Assembly: GCF_907163125.1 (NCBI RefSeq)
Contig: NZ_OU015319.1
Location: 2,232,001 to 2,296,000, forward strand
Reading direction: 5' to 3'
Length of the DNA: 64,000 nt
Source: Cloacibacterium caeni
Lineage (GTDB): Bacteria > Bacteroidota > Bacteroidia > Flavobacteriales > Weeksellaceae
Numbering within the stretch: the stretch's first letter is position 1; each line of letters begins with the position of its first letter. This document shows positions 53,937-62,689 of this stretch, in pieces. The notes beneath the pieces were generated by a model. The model was not told where the DNA came from. It searched no databases and saw only the letters and a program-made list of their open reading frames with translations. The position numbers and the translations under genes were made by a program.

Positions 53937-54305
53937 ATGATTTTTAATTACAACTATTTCTTAACAACTATATTTCTATTTCTAGCAGAGGCTTCCATCG
54001 CTACTATTTTCAAAGATATTATTTGGTTAAGGGCTTATTTTGGCGATGTTTTAGTGGTAATTCTTATTTATACTTTTATGCTAACTTTCCTTGATATTAA
54101 AAACAAAATGCTTCTCAACATTGGGGTTTTCTTATTTGCTTGTGTCATAGAATTTGCTCAATATTTTCATTTTGCAGAATTATTAGGCTTTCAAGACAAT
54201 AAAATTACCATGATTATTCTCGGAAATTCTTTTTCTTGGATTGATATTTTGTGCTATGCAATGGGTTCTTTTTGTATTTTTACTTTCCATAAGATTTTAA
54301 AATGA
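53937..54305 (+). CDS. DUF2809 family membrane protein
   Basis: This 122-residue protein has four membrane helices. LRAYFGDVLVVILIYTFM and FACVIEFAQYFHF are the conserved DUF2809 segments, and GNSFSWIDILCYAMG ends the core. Its function is unknown. Its stop overlaps the DUF4403 start as ATGA, so translation is coupled. Confidence 0.85.
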   Translation: MIFNYNYFLTTIFLFLAEASIATIFKDIIWLRAYFGDVLVVILIYTFMLTFLDIKNKMLLNIGVFLFACVIEFAQYFHFAELLGFQDNKITMIILGNSFSWIDILCYAMGSFCIFTFHKILK

Positions 54306-55657
54306 GACTATCACTTCTATTCATATTTTTATCCATTTTTGGATTTTCACAAACTGGAACTTATCAATTTCCTAAGATTCCTTCTAGCATTTCCGTGCCG
54401 ATTTCTTTGCCGATTTCAGAAATCCAAAGATTAACGAATCAATCCATTACAGGAACACTTTACGAAGACCAATCTTATGAAAATAATAACAATGACCAAC
54501 TGAAAACCAAAGTAGAAAAAGATGGCGAAATCATGATGAAAGCATTAACCAACAACCGATTACTATTCTCTGTTCCGCTTAAAATTTGGGCAGAAAAAGG
54601 CATTGGAACTTTGGGTTTATATTCTTACCAAGAAACCCAATTTAGAGTGGTGATGAATTTTATTTCATCCGTAGAATTTCTACAAAATTGGCAAGTGAAA
54701 ACCACTACTTCTACCGCTGGATTTGTGTGGAAAGAAAAACCAGTCTTAGACTTTGGTAAAATAAAATTTCCTTTAGCCAATGTCATTGAAAAAATTCTGG
54801 TGAAACAACAAAAGGATTTTACCACTGTGATTGATGCGCAAATCCAACAAAAAATGAATCTTCAACCGTATATTCTCAAAGTTTGGAATAATTTTTCTGA
54901 ACCAATGAAGATTTCTGATGAATACAACACTTGGCTAAAAATTACGCCGCAAACCGTGAAAATGTCGCCTTTAGAAATTTACCTTGACAAGATGAAAACC
55001 ACGGTTTCCATTGATTTGTTCTCGGAAACTTTTGTGGGAACCAAACCTTCGAAAAATCCTTTGGTGAATGCGGTTCCTTATTTTACCCCAGCGCAAAATT
55101 TAGGCAAAGAATTTTTACTCAAAACCACCACGAATATTCCTTTTTCTGAAGCTACAGCGATTGCCCAAAAACAATTTCAAGGCAAAGAATTTTCTTTTAA
55201 CGAAGGGAAATCAAAAATTAAAGTAGAAGACATAAAAGTCTATGCAGAAAACGAAAATGTAGTCATCGAAATTCAAACTTCTGGAAAAGTAAATGGCATT
55301 TCTTATATCAAAGGAAAACTCATTTATGACGCCCAAAAACATAAAATAGGATTCACCAAATCTGATTTTAAACTGAAAACCAAAAATATTTTTCACAAAG
55401 CGATTACTTCACTTTTTGAAGGAAAAATCGTGAAAATGATTGAACAGGACTACGGAATTCCGTTTTTAGACCTCGAAAACGCATCAAAAAAATCTATTGA
55501 AGAAAGTTTCAATAAAGAATACCAAAAAGGATTTAAACTTTCGGGAAAAGTAATGGATTTTAAACCTACGGAATTCTTAATTTCTGATGAACATATTACA
55601 ACGGTAGTTGATACTTATGCAAAAGTAGAACTGAAAATCGAAGGAATGAGTTTTTAG
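54302..55657 (+). CDS. DUF4403 family secreted protein
   Basis: This 451-residue protein has a signal peptide (about 1-16) and is probably periplasmic or outer-membrane attached. SSISVPISLPISEIQRLTNQSITGTLYED and FSVPLKIWAEKG are family-typical. DUF4403 proteins resemble tubular lipid-binding (TULIP-like) folds; I cannot confirm that here. It overlaps the DUF2809 gene by four bases. A dispersed palindromic repeat follows 13 bp after the stop. Confidence 0.8.
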   Translation: MRLSLLFIFLSIFGFSQTGTYQFPKIPSSISVPISLPISEIQRLTNQSITGTLYEDQSYENNNNDQLKTKVEKDGEIMMKALTNNRLLFSVPLKIWAEKGIGTLGLYSYQETQFRVVMNFISSVEFLQNWQVKTTTSTAGFVWKEKPVLDFGKIKFPLANVIEKILVKQQKDFTTVIDAQIQQKMNLQPYILKVWNNFSEPMKISDEYNTWLKITPQTVKMSPLEIYLDKMKTTVSIDLFSETFVGTKPSKNPLVNAVPYFTPAQNLGKEFLLKTTTNIPFSEATAIAQKQFQGKEFSFNEGKSKIKVEDIKVYAENENVVIEIQTSGKVNGISYIKGKLIYDAQKHKIGFTKSDFKLKTKNIFHKAITSLFEGKIVKMIEQDYGIPFLDLENASKKSIEESFNKEYQKGFKLSGKVMDFKPTEFLISDEHITTVVDTYAKVELKIEGMSF

Positions 55658-55670
55658 AATTTTTGGCAGT

Positions 55671-55752
55671 TGTCATTCTGAATGGAGCGTAGCGAAATGA
55701 AGAACCTCATCAAATACATTCTTCACTCCATTTCATTTCATTCAGAATGACA
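55671..55752. repeat. REP-like palindromic repeat, copy B
   Basis: Outer arms TGTCATTCTGAA / TTCAGAATGACA are identical to copy A at 30386-30480. The inside differs, with GGAGCG, GAAATGAAGAA and CTTCACTCC. It lies between converging genes and may act as a terminator. Confidence 0.8.
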
Positions 55753-55762
55753 AAAATGCTTT

Positions 55763-56968
55763 TTATTTAGCATTCAAATCCTGCGCAATTAACCACGATT
55801 CGCTCCAGCACGCTTGAAAATTAAACCCACCAGTTACCGCGTCAATGTTGAGAACTTCTCCTGCAATGTAAAAATTTTCTAAAATTTTAGATTCCATCAT
55901 TTTGAAGTTAATTTCTTTTAAATCCACTCCACCTGCAGTTACAAATTCGTCTTTAAAGGTAGATTTTCCTTTGACTTGCATTGTGTTTTCGCAAAGATTT
56001 TCTAGAATTTTTTGGAGTTCTTGCTTTGTGATGTGAGAAATATTTTTCTCCAAATCTACTTTAGACAACCACAGAATTCTGTGCCAAAAACGATTCGTAA
56101 TTTCAAAAATTTTCGCATTCCCAATAGTTTTCTTGGGATTTTCTTCTCTGTAATTTTTAAAAACTTCTTCCGCTTGTTCTTTGTCTACGCCTATGAAATT
56201 GACTTTAATCTCGAAATTATATTTTAAATCGGCGAGTTCTCTCGCTTTCCAAGCTGAAAGTTTAAGAATTGCAGGCCCAGAAAGTCCCCAATGTGTAATG
56301 AGAAGCGGCCCGAATTCTTCCATTTTTAATTTTGGAATAGAAACTTCTGCATGAGGAAAACTCGTTCCCATTAAATCATTCAGCACATCATTTTTGATAT
56401 TAAAAGTAAACAATGACGGAACTGGCGAAACAATTTTATGCCCTAAATTTTCAATCATTTTCAAAGATTTCGGCGAACTTCCTGTGGTATAAACCAAATA
56501 ATCGGTGAGGATTTCTCCTTCTTTGGTGATGATTTTATAGCCTTCTTCTAATTTCTGAATTTCTAAAACGACTGATTGTGTTTTGATTTCAAAGTTTTTA
56601 GTTTGAACTTCTTTCAGGAAACAATCAATAATGGTTTGAGAGGAATTACTTTCCGGGAAAATTCTGTTGTCATCTTCTATTTTCAACGAAACATTTCGTT
56701 GAGCGAACCAATCCATTGTATCACCTGGTTGAAATTTACTAAAAACGCTTAATAATTCTTTATTTCCTCTAGGGTAAAATTTCACCAATTCACGAGGATC
56801 AAAGCAAGCGTGAGTCACATTGCATCTTCCACCTCCAGAAATTTTTACTTTTTGCAAAACATCTTGGTTTTGTTCGAGAATGGTAACTTGAAATTTATTT
56901 TCGTCGAGGTTTGCAGCACAGAAAAATCCTGCAGCGCCACCTCCAATAATGGTAATTTTCTTTTTCAT
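55763..56968 (-). CDS. FAD-dependent oxidoreductase, HI0933-like family
   Basis: This 401-residue flavoprotein begins KITIIGGGAAGFFCAANL, a dinucleotide-binding Rossmann motif. GGGRCNVTHACFDPRELVKFYPRG and a C-terminal TAGGVDLKEINFKMMESKI...GEVLNIDAVTGGFNFQACWSSG-like end are typical of the HI0933/YhiN family (NAD(P)/FAD-dependent, often named aminoacetone oxidase). The substrate is unknown. I start at ATG 56968; an upstream frame to 57007 runs through a hairpin. Confidence 0.87.
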   Translation of the reverse strand: MKKKITIIGGGAAGFFCAANLDENKFQVTILEQNQDVLQKVKISGGGRCNVTHACFDPRELVKFYPRGNKELLSVFSKFQPGDTMDWFAQRNVSLKIEDDNRIFPESNSSQTIIDCFLKEVQTKNFEIKTQSVVLEIQKLEEGYKIITKEGEILTDYLVYTTGSSPKSLKMIENLGHKIVSPVPSLFTFNIKNDVLNDLMGTSFPHAEVSIPKLKMEEFGPLLITHWGLSGPAILKLSAWKARELADLKYNFEIKVNFIGVDKEQAEEVFKNYREENPKKTIGNAKIFEITNRFWHRILWLSKVDLEKNISHITKQELQKILENLCENTMQVKGKSTFKDEFVTAGGVDLKEINFKMMESKILENFYIAGEVLNIDAVTGGFNFQACWSESWLIAQDLNAK

Positions 56969-56978
56969 TTTTTTATAT

Positions 56979-57004
56979 GTTCTTTTGTCTTGAAACAAAA
57001 GAAC
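56979..57004 (-). promoter_or_regulatory. Perfect hairpin 11 bases before the HI0933-like gene start
   Basis: The 10-bp stem GTTCTTTTGT / ACAAAAGAAC with a 6-base loop lies just upstream of the start and would mask the ribosome-binding region. It is part of a larger repeat extending to about 57150. Confidence 0.45.
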
Positions 57005-57160
57005 CAAAAGTTCAAGACTTGAATTCTCGGCTAAAATTTGCTACAAAATTCTAAAATCCCTGAAACTCGCTTTGCTCAAACAGCAGGAATTTTTCAACGA
57101 ATTTTATTTCAAATTTTTTAACGCCTCCGAATTCATAGGTCGTTATAATAATTTTCTGCA
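57005..57160. repeat. Likely dispersed repeat upstream of the HI0933-like gene
   Basis: This gene-free stretch holds GACTTGAATTCTCGG, AACTCGCTTTGCTCAAACAG and GCCTCCGAATTC, words I know from intergenic repeats in Chryseobacterium-type genomes. It has no reading frame of note. Only one copy is in the window. Confidence 0.35.
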
Positions 57161-57193
57161 AAAATACGATTTTTTAAAACCATGATTATTGCG

Positions 57194-57201
57194 TATTTTT
57201 G
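57194..57201 (+). promoter_or_regulatory. -7 box (TATTTTTG) of the thioesterase-thiL unit
   Basis: It matches TAnnTTTG, 19 bases before the ATG at 57221. Confidence 0.45.
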
Positions 57202-57220
57202 AAGCCTAAAAAACTTAAAA

Positions 57221-57721
57221 ATGATTTACTACCATAAACACGAAGTTCGCTGGAGCGATATAGATGCCAACAGACATTTAGCAAACTCTTCTTATGTGCA
57301 ATATTGCGCGCAAACGAGAATGGCTTTTATGACAAAACATAAAATGGGCGTTGCTCAACTCAACAGATGGGGAATTGGTCCTGTAATTTTGCACGAAAGA
57401 TATTCTTTTTTCAAAGAAGTTTATGCTGACCAAGAAGTGATTGTTTCGCTAGAGATTTCTGGAAGTTCTGAAGATGCAAGTATTTATCAGTTCACACACA
57501 AGTTCTATTTACCAGACGGAACTCACTGTGCAACTGCCGAAGCAACTGGAGTTTGGATTGATATGATGCTCAGAAAAACCACTACTCCACCAGATGATAT
57601 TTTGGTGGTGATGAATCAGTTTAAGACCGAAAATACTAAACTGCTTTCAAGAGAAGACATTAAAGCATTGCCTTTCCGTCCGGAAAATATAGATGCGAGT
57701 TTAATGGATTTAAATCGTTAA
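57221..57721 (+). CDS. Acyl-CoA thioesterase, hotdog fold
   Basis: This 166-residue protein has EVRWSDIDANRHLANSSYVQYCAQTRMAFM, the 4HBT/YbgC-type active-site helix with catalytic Asp. It probably cuts acyl-CoA or acyl-ACP thioesters in the cytoplasm. The acyl group cannot be told. Confidence 0.85.
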   Translation: MIYYHKHEVRWSDIDANRHLANSSYVQYCAQTRMAFMTKHKMGVAQLNRWGIGPVILHERYSFFKEVYADQEVIVSLEISGSSEDASIYQFTHKFYLPDGTHCATAEATGVWIDMMLRKTTTPPDDILVVMNQFKTENTKLLSREDIKALPFRPENIDASLMDLNR

Positions 57722-57735
57722 ATTTTAAAAATTTA

Positions 57736-57754
57736 GAGTCAAAATTTTTGACTC
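57736..57754 (+). terminator. Weak terminator or attenuator between the thioesterase gene and thiL
   Basis: A 9-bp stem (GAGTCAAAA / TTTTGACTC) with a single-base centre is followed by ATTTTATG. The T-run is short, so readthrough into thiL is likely. Confidence 0.35.
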
Positions 57755-57772
57755 ATTTTATGCTTTACAATT

Positions 57773-58825
57773 ATGTTAGAAGATAAAAAACCACAATTAA
57801 CGCCAATTTCAGAATTTGGAGAATTTGGATTGATTAAACACCTTACCAAAAATTTTCCGATTAAAAATCCTTCCACCGAACGTTCTATTGGTGATGATGC
57901 TGCAATCATCAATCCTGAAGGGAAAAAAGTAGTGATTACGTCTGATGTTTTAGCAGAAGGAGTGCATTTTAATTTGGGCTATGTTCCATTGAAACATTTA
58001 GGATATAAAGCAGTAGTGGTGAACTTGAGCGACATTGCTGCAATGAACGCTGTTCCTACTCAGATTTTAGTTTCTATGGCGGTTTCTAACAGATTTCCTG
58101 TGGAAGCTCTTGATGAAATTTACAATGGAATTTACAGAGCTTGTGAAAAATACAATGTAGATTTAGTTGGTGGAGATACTACCAGTTCTACGTCTGGTTT
58201 GGTAATTACGATTACTGCCATTGGATTAGAAAATTCCGAAAATTTAGTGACCAGAAATGGTGCTAAAACCAATGATTTATTAGTAGTTACCGGAGATTTA
58301 GGTGGCGCTTACATGGGTTTACAAATTTTGGAAAGAGAACATGCTGTTTATCTCACCAATCCAAATATGCAACCCGAAATGGAAGGTTATGATTACATTT
58401 TAGAACGTCAATTAAAACCTGAAGCAAGAACAGACATCAAGAAAACTTTAGAAGAACTCGACATAAAACCGACTTCTATGATTGATGTTTCTGATGGTTT
58501 GGCTTCGGAAATTCTGCATCTTTCAGACCAAAGTAAAGTAGGTTTCAGATTGTATGAAGAAAAAATTCCTTTAGACACACTTACGATTACTACGGCAGAT
58601 GAATTTAACCTGAATCCTGCAATGTGTGCATTAAGCGGTGGTGAAGACTATGAATTATTATTCACCATTTCTCCAAATGATTACGAAAAACTAAGAAACC
58701 ATCCAGATTTTACGGTAATTGGTCATGCTGTAGATTTGGAACAAGGTAATTTTATGGTTTTACGAGGAAGCAACGAACTGGCTCAAATTACCGCACAAGG
58801 TTGGGATGCTTTTTTGAAAAAATAA
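57773..58825 (+). CDS. thiL: Thiamine-monophosphate kinase
   Basis: This 350-residue kinase makes thiamine diphosphate from thiamine phosphate. SIGDDAAIIN, TSDVLAEGVHF, VNLSDIAAMNA, VGGDTTSS and MIDVSDGLASEI are the ATP- and metal-binding motifs of ThiL. Length is normal, and no TPP riboswitch lies in the short space upstream. Confidence 0.93.
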   Translation: MLEDKKPQLTPISEFGEFGLIKHLTKNFPIKNPSTERSIGDDAAIINPEGKKVVITSDVLAEGVHFNLGYVPLKHLGYKAVVVNLSDIAAMNAVPTQILVSMAVSNRFPVEALDEIYNGIYRACEKYNVDLVGGDTTSSTSGLVITITAIGLENSENLVTRNGAKTNDLLVVTGDLGGAYMGLQILEREHAVYLTNPNMQPEMEGYDYILERQLKPEARTDIKKTLEELDIKPTSMIDVSDGLASEILHLSDQSKVGFRLYEEKIPLDTLTITTADEFNLNPAMCALSGGEDYELLFTISPNDYEKLRNHPDFTVIGHAVDLEQGNFMVLRGSNELAQITAQGWDAFLKK

Positions 58826-58841
58826 ATTTCTAAGGAAAATC

Positions 58842-58909
58842 TCTCGCAGATTTTACGGATTAAGCAGATTATCAAATAATCATCTGCTAGATTTGCTAAA
58901 TCTGCGAGA
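58842..58909. repeat. Palindromic repeat between thiL and the LpxH-like gene
   Basis: Outer arms TCTCGCAGATTTTA and TAAATCTGCGAGA and inner arms AAGCAGATTAT / TAATCATCTGCT form a long imperfect hairpin. It lies between converging genes and may end both transcripts. Confidence 0.65.
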
Positions 58910-58915
58910 ATTAAT

Positions 58916-59767
58916 TTAAACTTTTTGAGTTGCAAATTCTGCAAAAACCTTAGGATGAATGAGCTCTTCCATATTGACTGAAATATCATTTTTCTCAATA
59001 ATAGGTTTTTCAAAATCTTTTTCGTTAAAGAATTTTAAACTCCATTCTCCATGATTGTATTCTAACCAAGAGAGATTTTCAATCCAGTCGCCTGAATTCA
59101 GGTAATGAACACTTCCTTTTTCCGTTGTCCAAATTTTATCTGCCGGTTGATGAATATGCCCACAAATCACATAATCATAATGATTGTTGATGGCAATTTC
59201 AGTGGCTTTTTTCTCAAAATCACCAATGAATTTCACCGCTTTTTTCACCGAATTTTTTACTTTTTTAGAAAGCGAAACTTTTCCTTTCCCGAATTTTTCT
59301 AAAATCCAATTAATGGCTCTATTCACCAAAATCAACCAATCATAACCCATTCCGCCCAATTTAGCAATGAATTTTGCAGAACCTGAAGTAGTATGGTCAA
59401 AAACGTCTCCGTGAAAAATCCAATGTTTTTTTCCTTCAATTTCTAATAAATATTTATCGGTAAGAAAAAGATTTCCCATCGATAAATCGGTGTATTTCCT
59501 TAAAAATTCATCGTGATTTCCGGTGATGTAAATCACTTGAGTTCCTTTTTTCATCATTTTGAAAAACTCACTCAAAACTGCCATGTGAGAATTTGGGAAA
59601 TACCTTTTAGAAAAAGCCCAACCGTCGATAACATCACCATTGAGAATTAACACTTTCGGAGAAACACTTTTGAGATATGCTACCAATTCTTTAGCATGAC
59701 AACCATACGTTCCCAAATGAATATCTGATAAAACAACTACTTCTACTTCGCGTTTTTGTTTTGCCAT
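58916..59767 (-). CDS. lpxH: UDP-2,3-diacylglucosamine diphosphatase-like metallophosphoesterase
   Basis: This 283-residue phosphoesterase has SDIHLGTYGCHAKE, NGDVIDGW, ITGNHDEFL and CGHIHQPAD, the metal ligands of the LpxH/calcineurin fold. LpxH cleaves UDP-2,3-diacylglucosamine to lipid X in lipid A synthesis. It is longer than E. coli LpxH (240), and C-terminal substrate loops differ, as in other Bacteroidota. pepT lies 103 bp upstream on the same strand. Confidence 0.82.
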   Translation of the reverse strand: MAKQKREVEVVVLSDIHLGTYGCHAKELVAYLKSVSPKVLILNGDVIDGWAFSKRYFPNSHMAVLSEFFKMMKKGTQVIYITGNHDEFLRKYTDLSMGNLFLTDKYLLEIEGKKHWIFHGDVFDHTTSGSAKFIAKLGGMGYDWLILVNRAINWILEKFGKGKVSLSKKVKNSVKKAVKFIGDFEKKATEIAINNHYDYVICGHIHQPADKIWTTEKGSVHYLNSGDWIENLSWLEYNHGEWSLKFFNEKDFEKPIIEKNDISVNMEELIHPKVFAEFATQKV

Positions 59768-59829
59768 AAATAGTTTTTGTAAAATTAATCTGGCAGTGTT
59801 AATTGGTGATTAACAGAGTTTTAAATTTT

Positions 59830-59862
59830 AATCCTTCAAGGATTTAGAATCCTTGAAGGATT
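59830..59862. repeat. Perfect hairpin after pepT
   Basis: AATCCTTCAAGGATT, then TAG, then AATCCTTGAAGGATT gives a 15-bp stem; each arm is itself nearly palindromic. There is no strong T-run, so the terminator role is uncertain. Confidence 0.55.
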
Positions 59863-59870
59863 GTATTTAT

Positions 59871-61121
59871 TTATTTCTTCGCTTTCGCGATATTCACAAT
59901 TACTTTCACAGCTTTTTCCATAGATTCTAGCGCCACATATTCATACGGCCCATGGAAGTTTTCTCCACCTGCAAAAATATTTGGACAAGGCAATCCCATG
60001 TAAGACAATTGTGCACCATCAGTTCCACCTCTAATTGCTTTAATTTTCGGTTCTATGTTGGCGTCTTTCATCGCTTGTTCTGCAATTTCTACAATGTGCA
60101 TTTTGCCTTCAAATTGCTGTTTCATATTTCTGTACTGCTCTTTAATTTCTATTTCGGCAGTATTTTCACCATGTTTTGCATTAAATTCTGCTACTTTTTC
60201 GGTGATGAATTTTTTACGATTTTCAAATTTTTCAGCATCGTGGTCTCTAATAATGTATTGCAATTTAGCTTCAGAAACATCACCTTTAATTTCCATTAAA
60301 TGATAAAAACCTTCAAAACCTTTGGTGGTAGCTGGTGTTTCATTAGCAGGTAACATTTGTGCAAATTCCACTGCAAGAAGTCCTGCATTTTTCATTTGAC
60401 CAAAAGCATAACCTGGATGTACAGAAAGTCCGTTGATTTTCACCACTGCTCCTGCTGCATTAAAATTCTCGAATTCTAGTTCTCCTACTTCACTTCCATC
60501 CATTGTATAAGCGTATTCTGCACCAAATCTCGCCACATTAAACTTATGAGCTCCTCTTCCAATTTCTTCGTCTGGTGTAAAACCTATCGCAATTCTTCCG
60601 TGTTTAATATCTGGATGCGCCAAAAGATATTCTGCAGCGGTTACAATTTCTGCAACTCCTGCTTTATCATCAGCTCCAAGAAGCGAAGTTCCGTCTGTAG
60701 TAATCAAAGTTTTTCCTACATATTTTTTCAGACTTGGGAATTTTTCCGAAGAAAGTGTAAAGCCCGTTTCTTTGTTGAGCACCAAATCTCCACCGTTGTA
60801 ATCTTCCCAAATTTGTGGATTTACATCTTTCCCGTTAAAATCTGGCGAAGTATCATAGTGTGCGATAAAACCTACCGTTGGTTCATTTTCAGAAATATTA
60901 GAAGGAACATACGCCATGATGTAACCATTTTCGTCCATAGAAACATCAGAAAGTCCTAAATCTTGCAATTCTTGGAAGATGTATTTCGCGATGTCCCATT
61001 GCTGTGGAGAAGAAGGCGTGGTTTCGCTTTCTGCATCACTGGTTGAATATATTTTTACATAAGTCAGAAAACGGTTCAGAAGACGCATTTTCCATTCGTG
61101 ATTGAATTCTATTGTCTGCAT
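59871..61121 (-). CDS. pepT: Peptidase T (tripeptide aminopeptidase)
   Basis: This 416-residue M20 zinc enzyme removes N-terminal residues from tripeptides. Zinc ligands lie in FIAHYDTSPDFNGKD (His), LLGADDKAGVAE (Asp), TPDEEIGRGAHKF (Glu), AYTMDGSEVGELEFENFNA (Asp) and a final His near FAGGENFHGPYE. It is full length. A -7 box (TAAATTTG, minus strand) lies at 61142-61149. Confidence 0.95.
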   Translation of the reverse strand: MQTIEFNHEWKMRLLNRFLTYVKIYSTSDAESETTPSSPQQWDIAKYIFQELQDLGLSDVSMDENGYIMAYVPSNISENEPTVGFIAHYDTSPDFNGKDVNPQIWEDYNGGDLVLNKETGFTLSSEKFPSLKKYVGKTLITTDGTSLLGADDKAGVAEIVTAAEYLLAHPDIKHGRIAIGFTPDEEIGRGAHKFNVARFGAEYAYTMDGSEVGELEFENFNAAGAVVKINGLSVHPGYAFGQMKNAGLLAVEFAQMLPANETPATTKGFEGFYHLMEIKGDVSEAKLQYIIRDHDAEKFENRKKFITEKVAEFNAKHGENTAEIEIKEQYRNMKQQFEGKMHIVEIAEQAMKDANIEPKIKAIRGGTDGAQLSYMGLPCPNIFAGGENFHGPYEYVALESMEKAVKVIVNIAKAKK

Positions 61122-61424
61122 TTCTTAATTTTTATTTCTCACAAATTTACAGATTTTTGACGGGATGATGGATGTTAGATGATGGATGTTTGTTAAAAAA
61201 TATTTGGCGCCAAATTCCAGCTTTCGCTACTCGCTTTTTTTCTAAAAATTCATCCTCTTAGCCATCTTTTCAAAATTTTTAGAAAAAAGAGCTCAAACAT
61301 GCCGCTCAATCTGGGGCACAGTTTGGCACACAGAATCAAGGGGTTTTCATAAAATTGACTTTCCATTTTCTTTTGGGCAAAAAAATCGTATTTTTAGGCA
61401 AGAAATAAAATCTAAAAATTAGAA
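61122..61424. repeat. Gene-free stretch with inverted repeat
   Basis: This 303-bp intergenic stretch holds the inverted pair GCTTTTTTTCTAAAAATT (61233-61250) and AATTTTTAGAAAAAAGAGC (61274-61292), next to GGCGCCAAATTCCAGC and CTTTCGCTACTCGC, words common in flavobacterial intergenic repeats. A minus -7 box for pepT lies at 61142-61149. I see no gene. Confidence 0.5.
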
Positions 61425-62270
61425 ATGTTTTTAACTGAATGTCCACGAGACGCCATGCAAGGTTGGGGAGAATTTATTCCCACTCAAAAAAAGATTGATT
61501 ACATTAATGCATTGATGGAAGTAGGCTTTGATGTACTTGATTGTGGAAGTTTCGTGTCGCCAAAAGCCATTCCTCAAATGGCAGATACTAAAGACGTAAT
61601 CCCTGAAATTCAGAAAAAAAATAACACCAAAATTTCTGTCATCGTTGCCAATATTTCTGGCGCAGAACGTGCCTTGAAGCATGAAAACGTTGATATTTTA
61701 GGCTTTCCTTTTTCTATTTCTGAAACTTTTCAGTACAGAAATACCAATAAAAACCAAGAAGAAGCGTATGAAGAAATTGTTAAAATTTGGGAGTTGGTAC
61801 AATCCGAAAATAGAGAATTGAACCTTTATTTTTCTATGGCTTTCGGAAATCCTTATGGCGAAATCTGGAAATGGCAAGATGTAGAATTTTGGGCTAAAAG
61901 ATTTGCAGAAATTGGTATCAAAAACATATTGCTTTCAGACACTACAGGAACAGGAAATGTAGAGCGAATTTCGCAATTGTTTGAAAAAATTCCTGCACAG
62001 TTTCCTGATATTCATTTCGGGGCGCATTTTCATAATAAATATGAAGATTCTTACGTAAAACTGAAAGCGGCTTACGATAAAGGTTGCAGAAGATTTGACT
62101 CTGCAATTAAAGGAATTGGCGGTTGTCCTTATGCAAAAGATGATTTGGTAGGAAATATGCCAACGGAACAAGTCATAAATTTTATGGCATCTGAAAAAAT
62201 AGACCACAAACTGAACCTTCTTAATTTTGAAGCAGCTTGGAATAGAGCAAAAGATATTTTTAAGTTTTAA
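61425..62270 (+). CDS. Hydroxymethylglutaryl-CoA lyase
   Basis: This 281-residue TIM-barrel enzyme splits HMG-CoA to acetyl-CoA and acetoacetate in leucine breakdown. ECPRDAMQGW is the metal/substrate loop, SDTTGTGN and GAHFHNKYEDS supply Asp/His ligands, and GIGGCPYAKDDLVGNMPTE has the catalytic Cys in GGCPYA. Length is a little below the usual 295-300, and the N-terminus starts right at the motif. Confidence 0.92.
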   Translation: MFLTECPRDAMQGWGEFIPTQKKIDYINALMEVGFDVLDCGSFVSPKAIPQMADTKDVIPEIQKKNNTKISVIVANISGAERALKHENVDILGFPFSISETFQYRNTNKNQEEAYEEIVKIWELVQSENRELNLYFSMAFGNPYGEIWKWQDVEFWAKRFAEIGIKNILLSDTTGTGNVERISQLFEKIPAQFPDIHFGAHFHNKYEDSYVKLKAAYDKGCRRFDSAIKGIGGCPYAKDDLVGNMPTEQVINFMASEKIDHKLNLLNFEAAWNRAKDIFKF

Positions 62271-62280
62271 ATAAAATATA

Positions 62281-62499
62281 ATGATAGAAACCTTTGAAGA
62301 AAGTCCAGTTTTAGCAAGTTTAGGCTTAGTTACTTTCATCATTGTTATCTTCTCTGTGTTTGTAATTCCAGTGATGGTAATAATATCAACCTATAATTTC
62401 TTCAAAAAAAGAGGCAATAAAAAACTGTCAATATTAATTCCAAGTTTACTGCTATTAATACACATTTTCTTAATTTCATATATAATATTCTTTCAATGA
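62281..62499 (+). CDS. Small two-helix membrane protein
   Basis: This 72-residue protein has helices at about 12-38 and 50-70, joined by FFKKRGNKK. I recognise no family. Its stop (TGA, 62497-62499) overlaps an ATG at 62496 that opens a truncated copy of the sulfurtransferase start, so the two were once translationally coupled. It starts 10 bp after the HMG-CoA lyase gene. Confidence 0.55.
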   Translation: MIETFEESPVLASLGLVTFIIVIFSVFVIPVMVIISTYNFFKKRGNKKLSILIPSLLLLIHIFLISYIIFFQ

Positions 62500-62545
62500 A
62501 ACCCATCATCACCGCAACCGAACTTCAAGAAATTTTCAATTAAGA
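62496..62545 (+). pseudogene. Truncated duplicate of the sulfurtransferase gene start
   Basis: Reads MKPIITATELQEIFN then stop. The first 30 bases are identical to the start of the intact gene at 62690, and similarity continues less well for about 25 more bases. It retains an ATGA overlap with the gene before it. Confidence 0.75.
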
Positions 62546-62689
62546 AAAATTGTCTTTAAATTTAACTGCTCACAGATTGCACTGATAAACACTTCGCTTT
62601 GCGAAGCATTTTAATGCCTTTGCTGAGTGAAACGACTTAAAATTTAAAGAAATAAATAAAAATCTTTGCGTTTAAAAAAAATATACACA
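62546..62689. repeat. Inserted-looking sequence between the duplicated sulfurtransferase starts
   Basis: This stretch contains a CTTCGC/GCGAAG hairpin (62592-62606) and the words CACAGATTGCACTGATAA and AATCTTTGCGTTTAAA, like intergenic repeats in related genomes. It separates the duplicate start from the intact gene. Confidence 0.4.

Noticed and set aside
57008-57220. Small protein gene in the gap upstream of the thioesterase
   Set aside because: No open frame with a start; the sequence is repeat-like.
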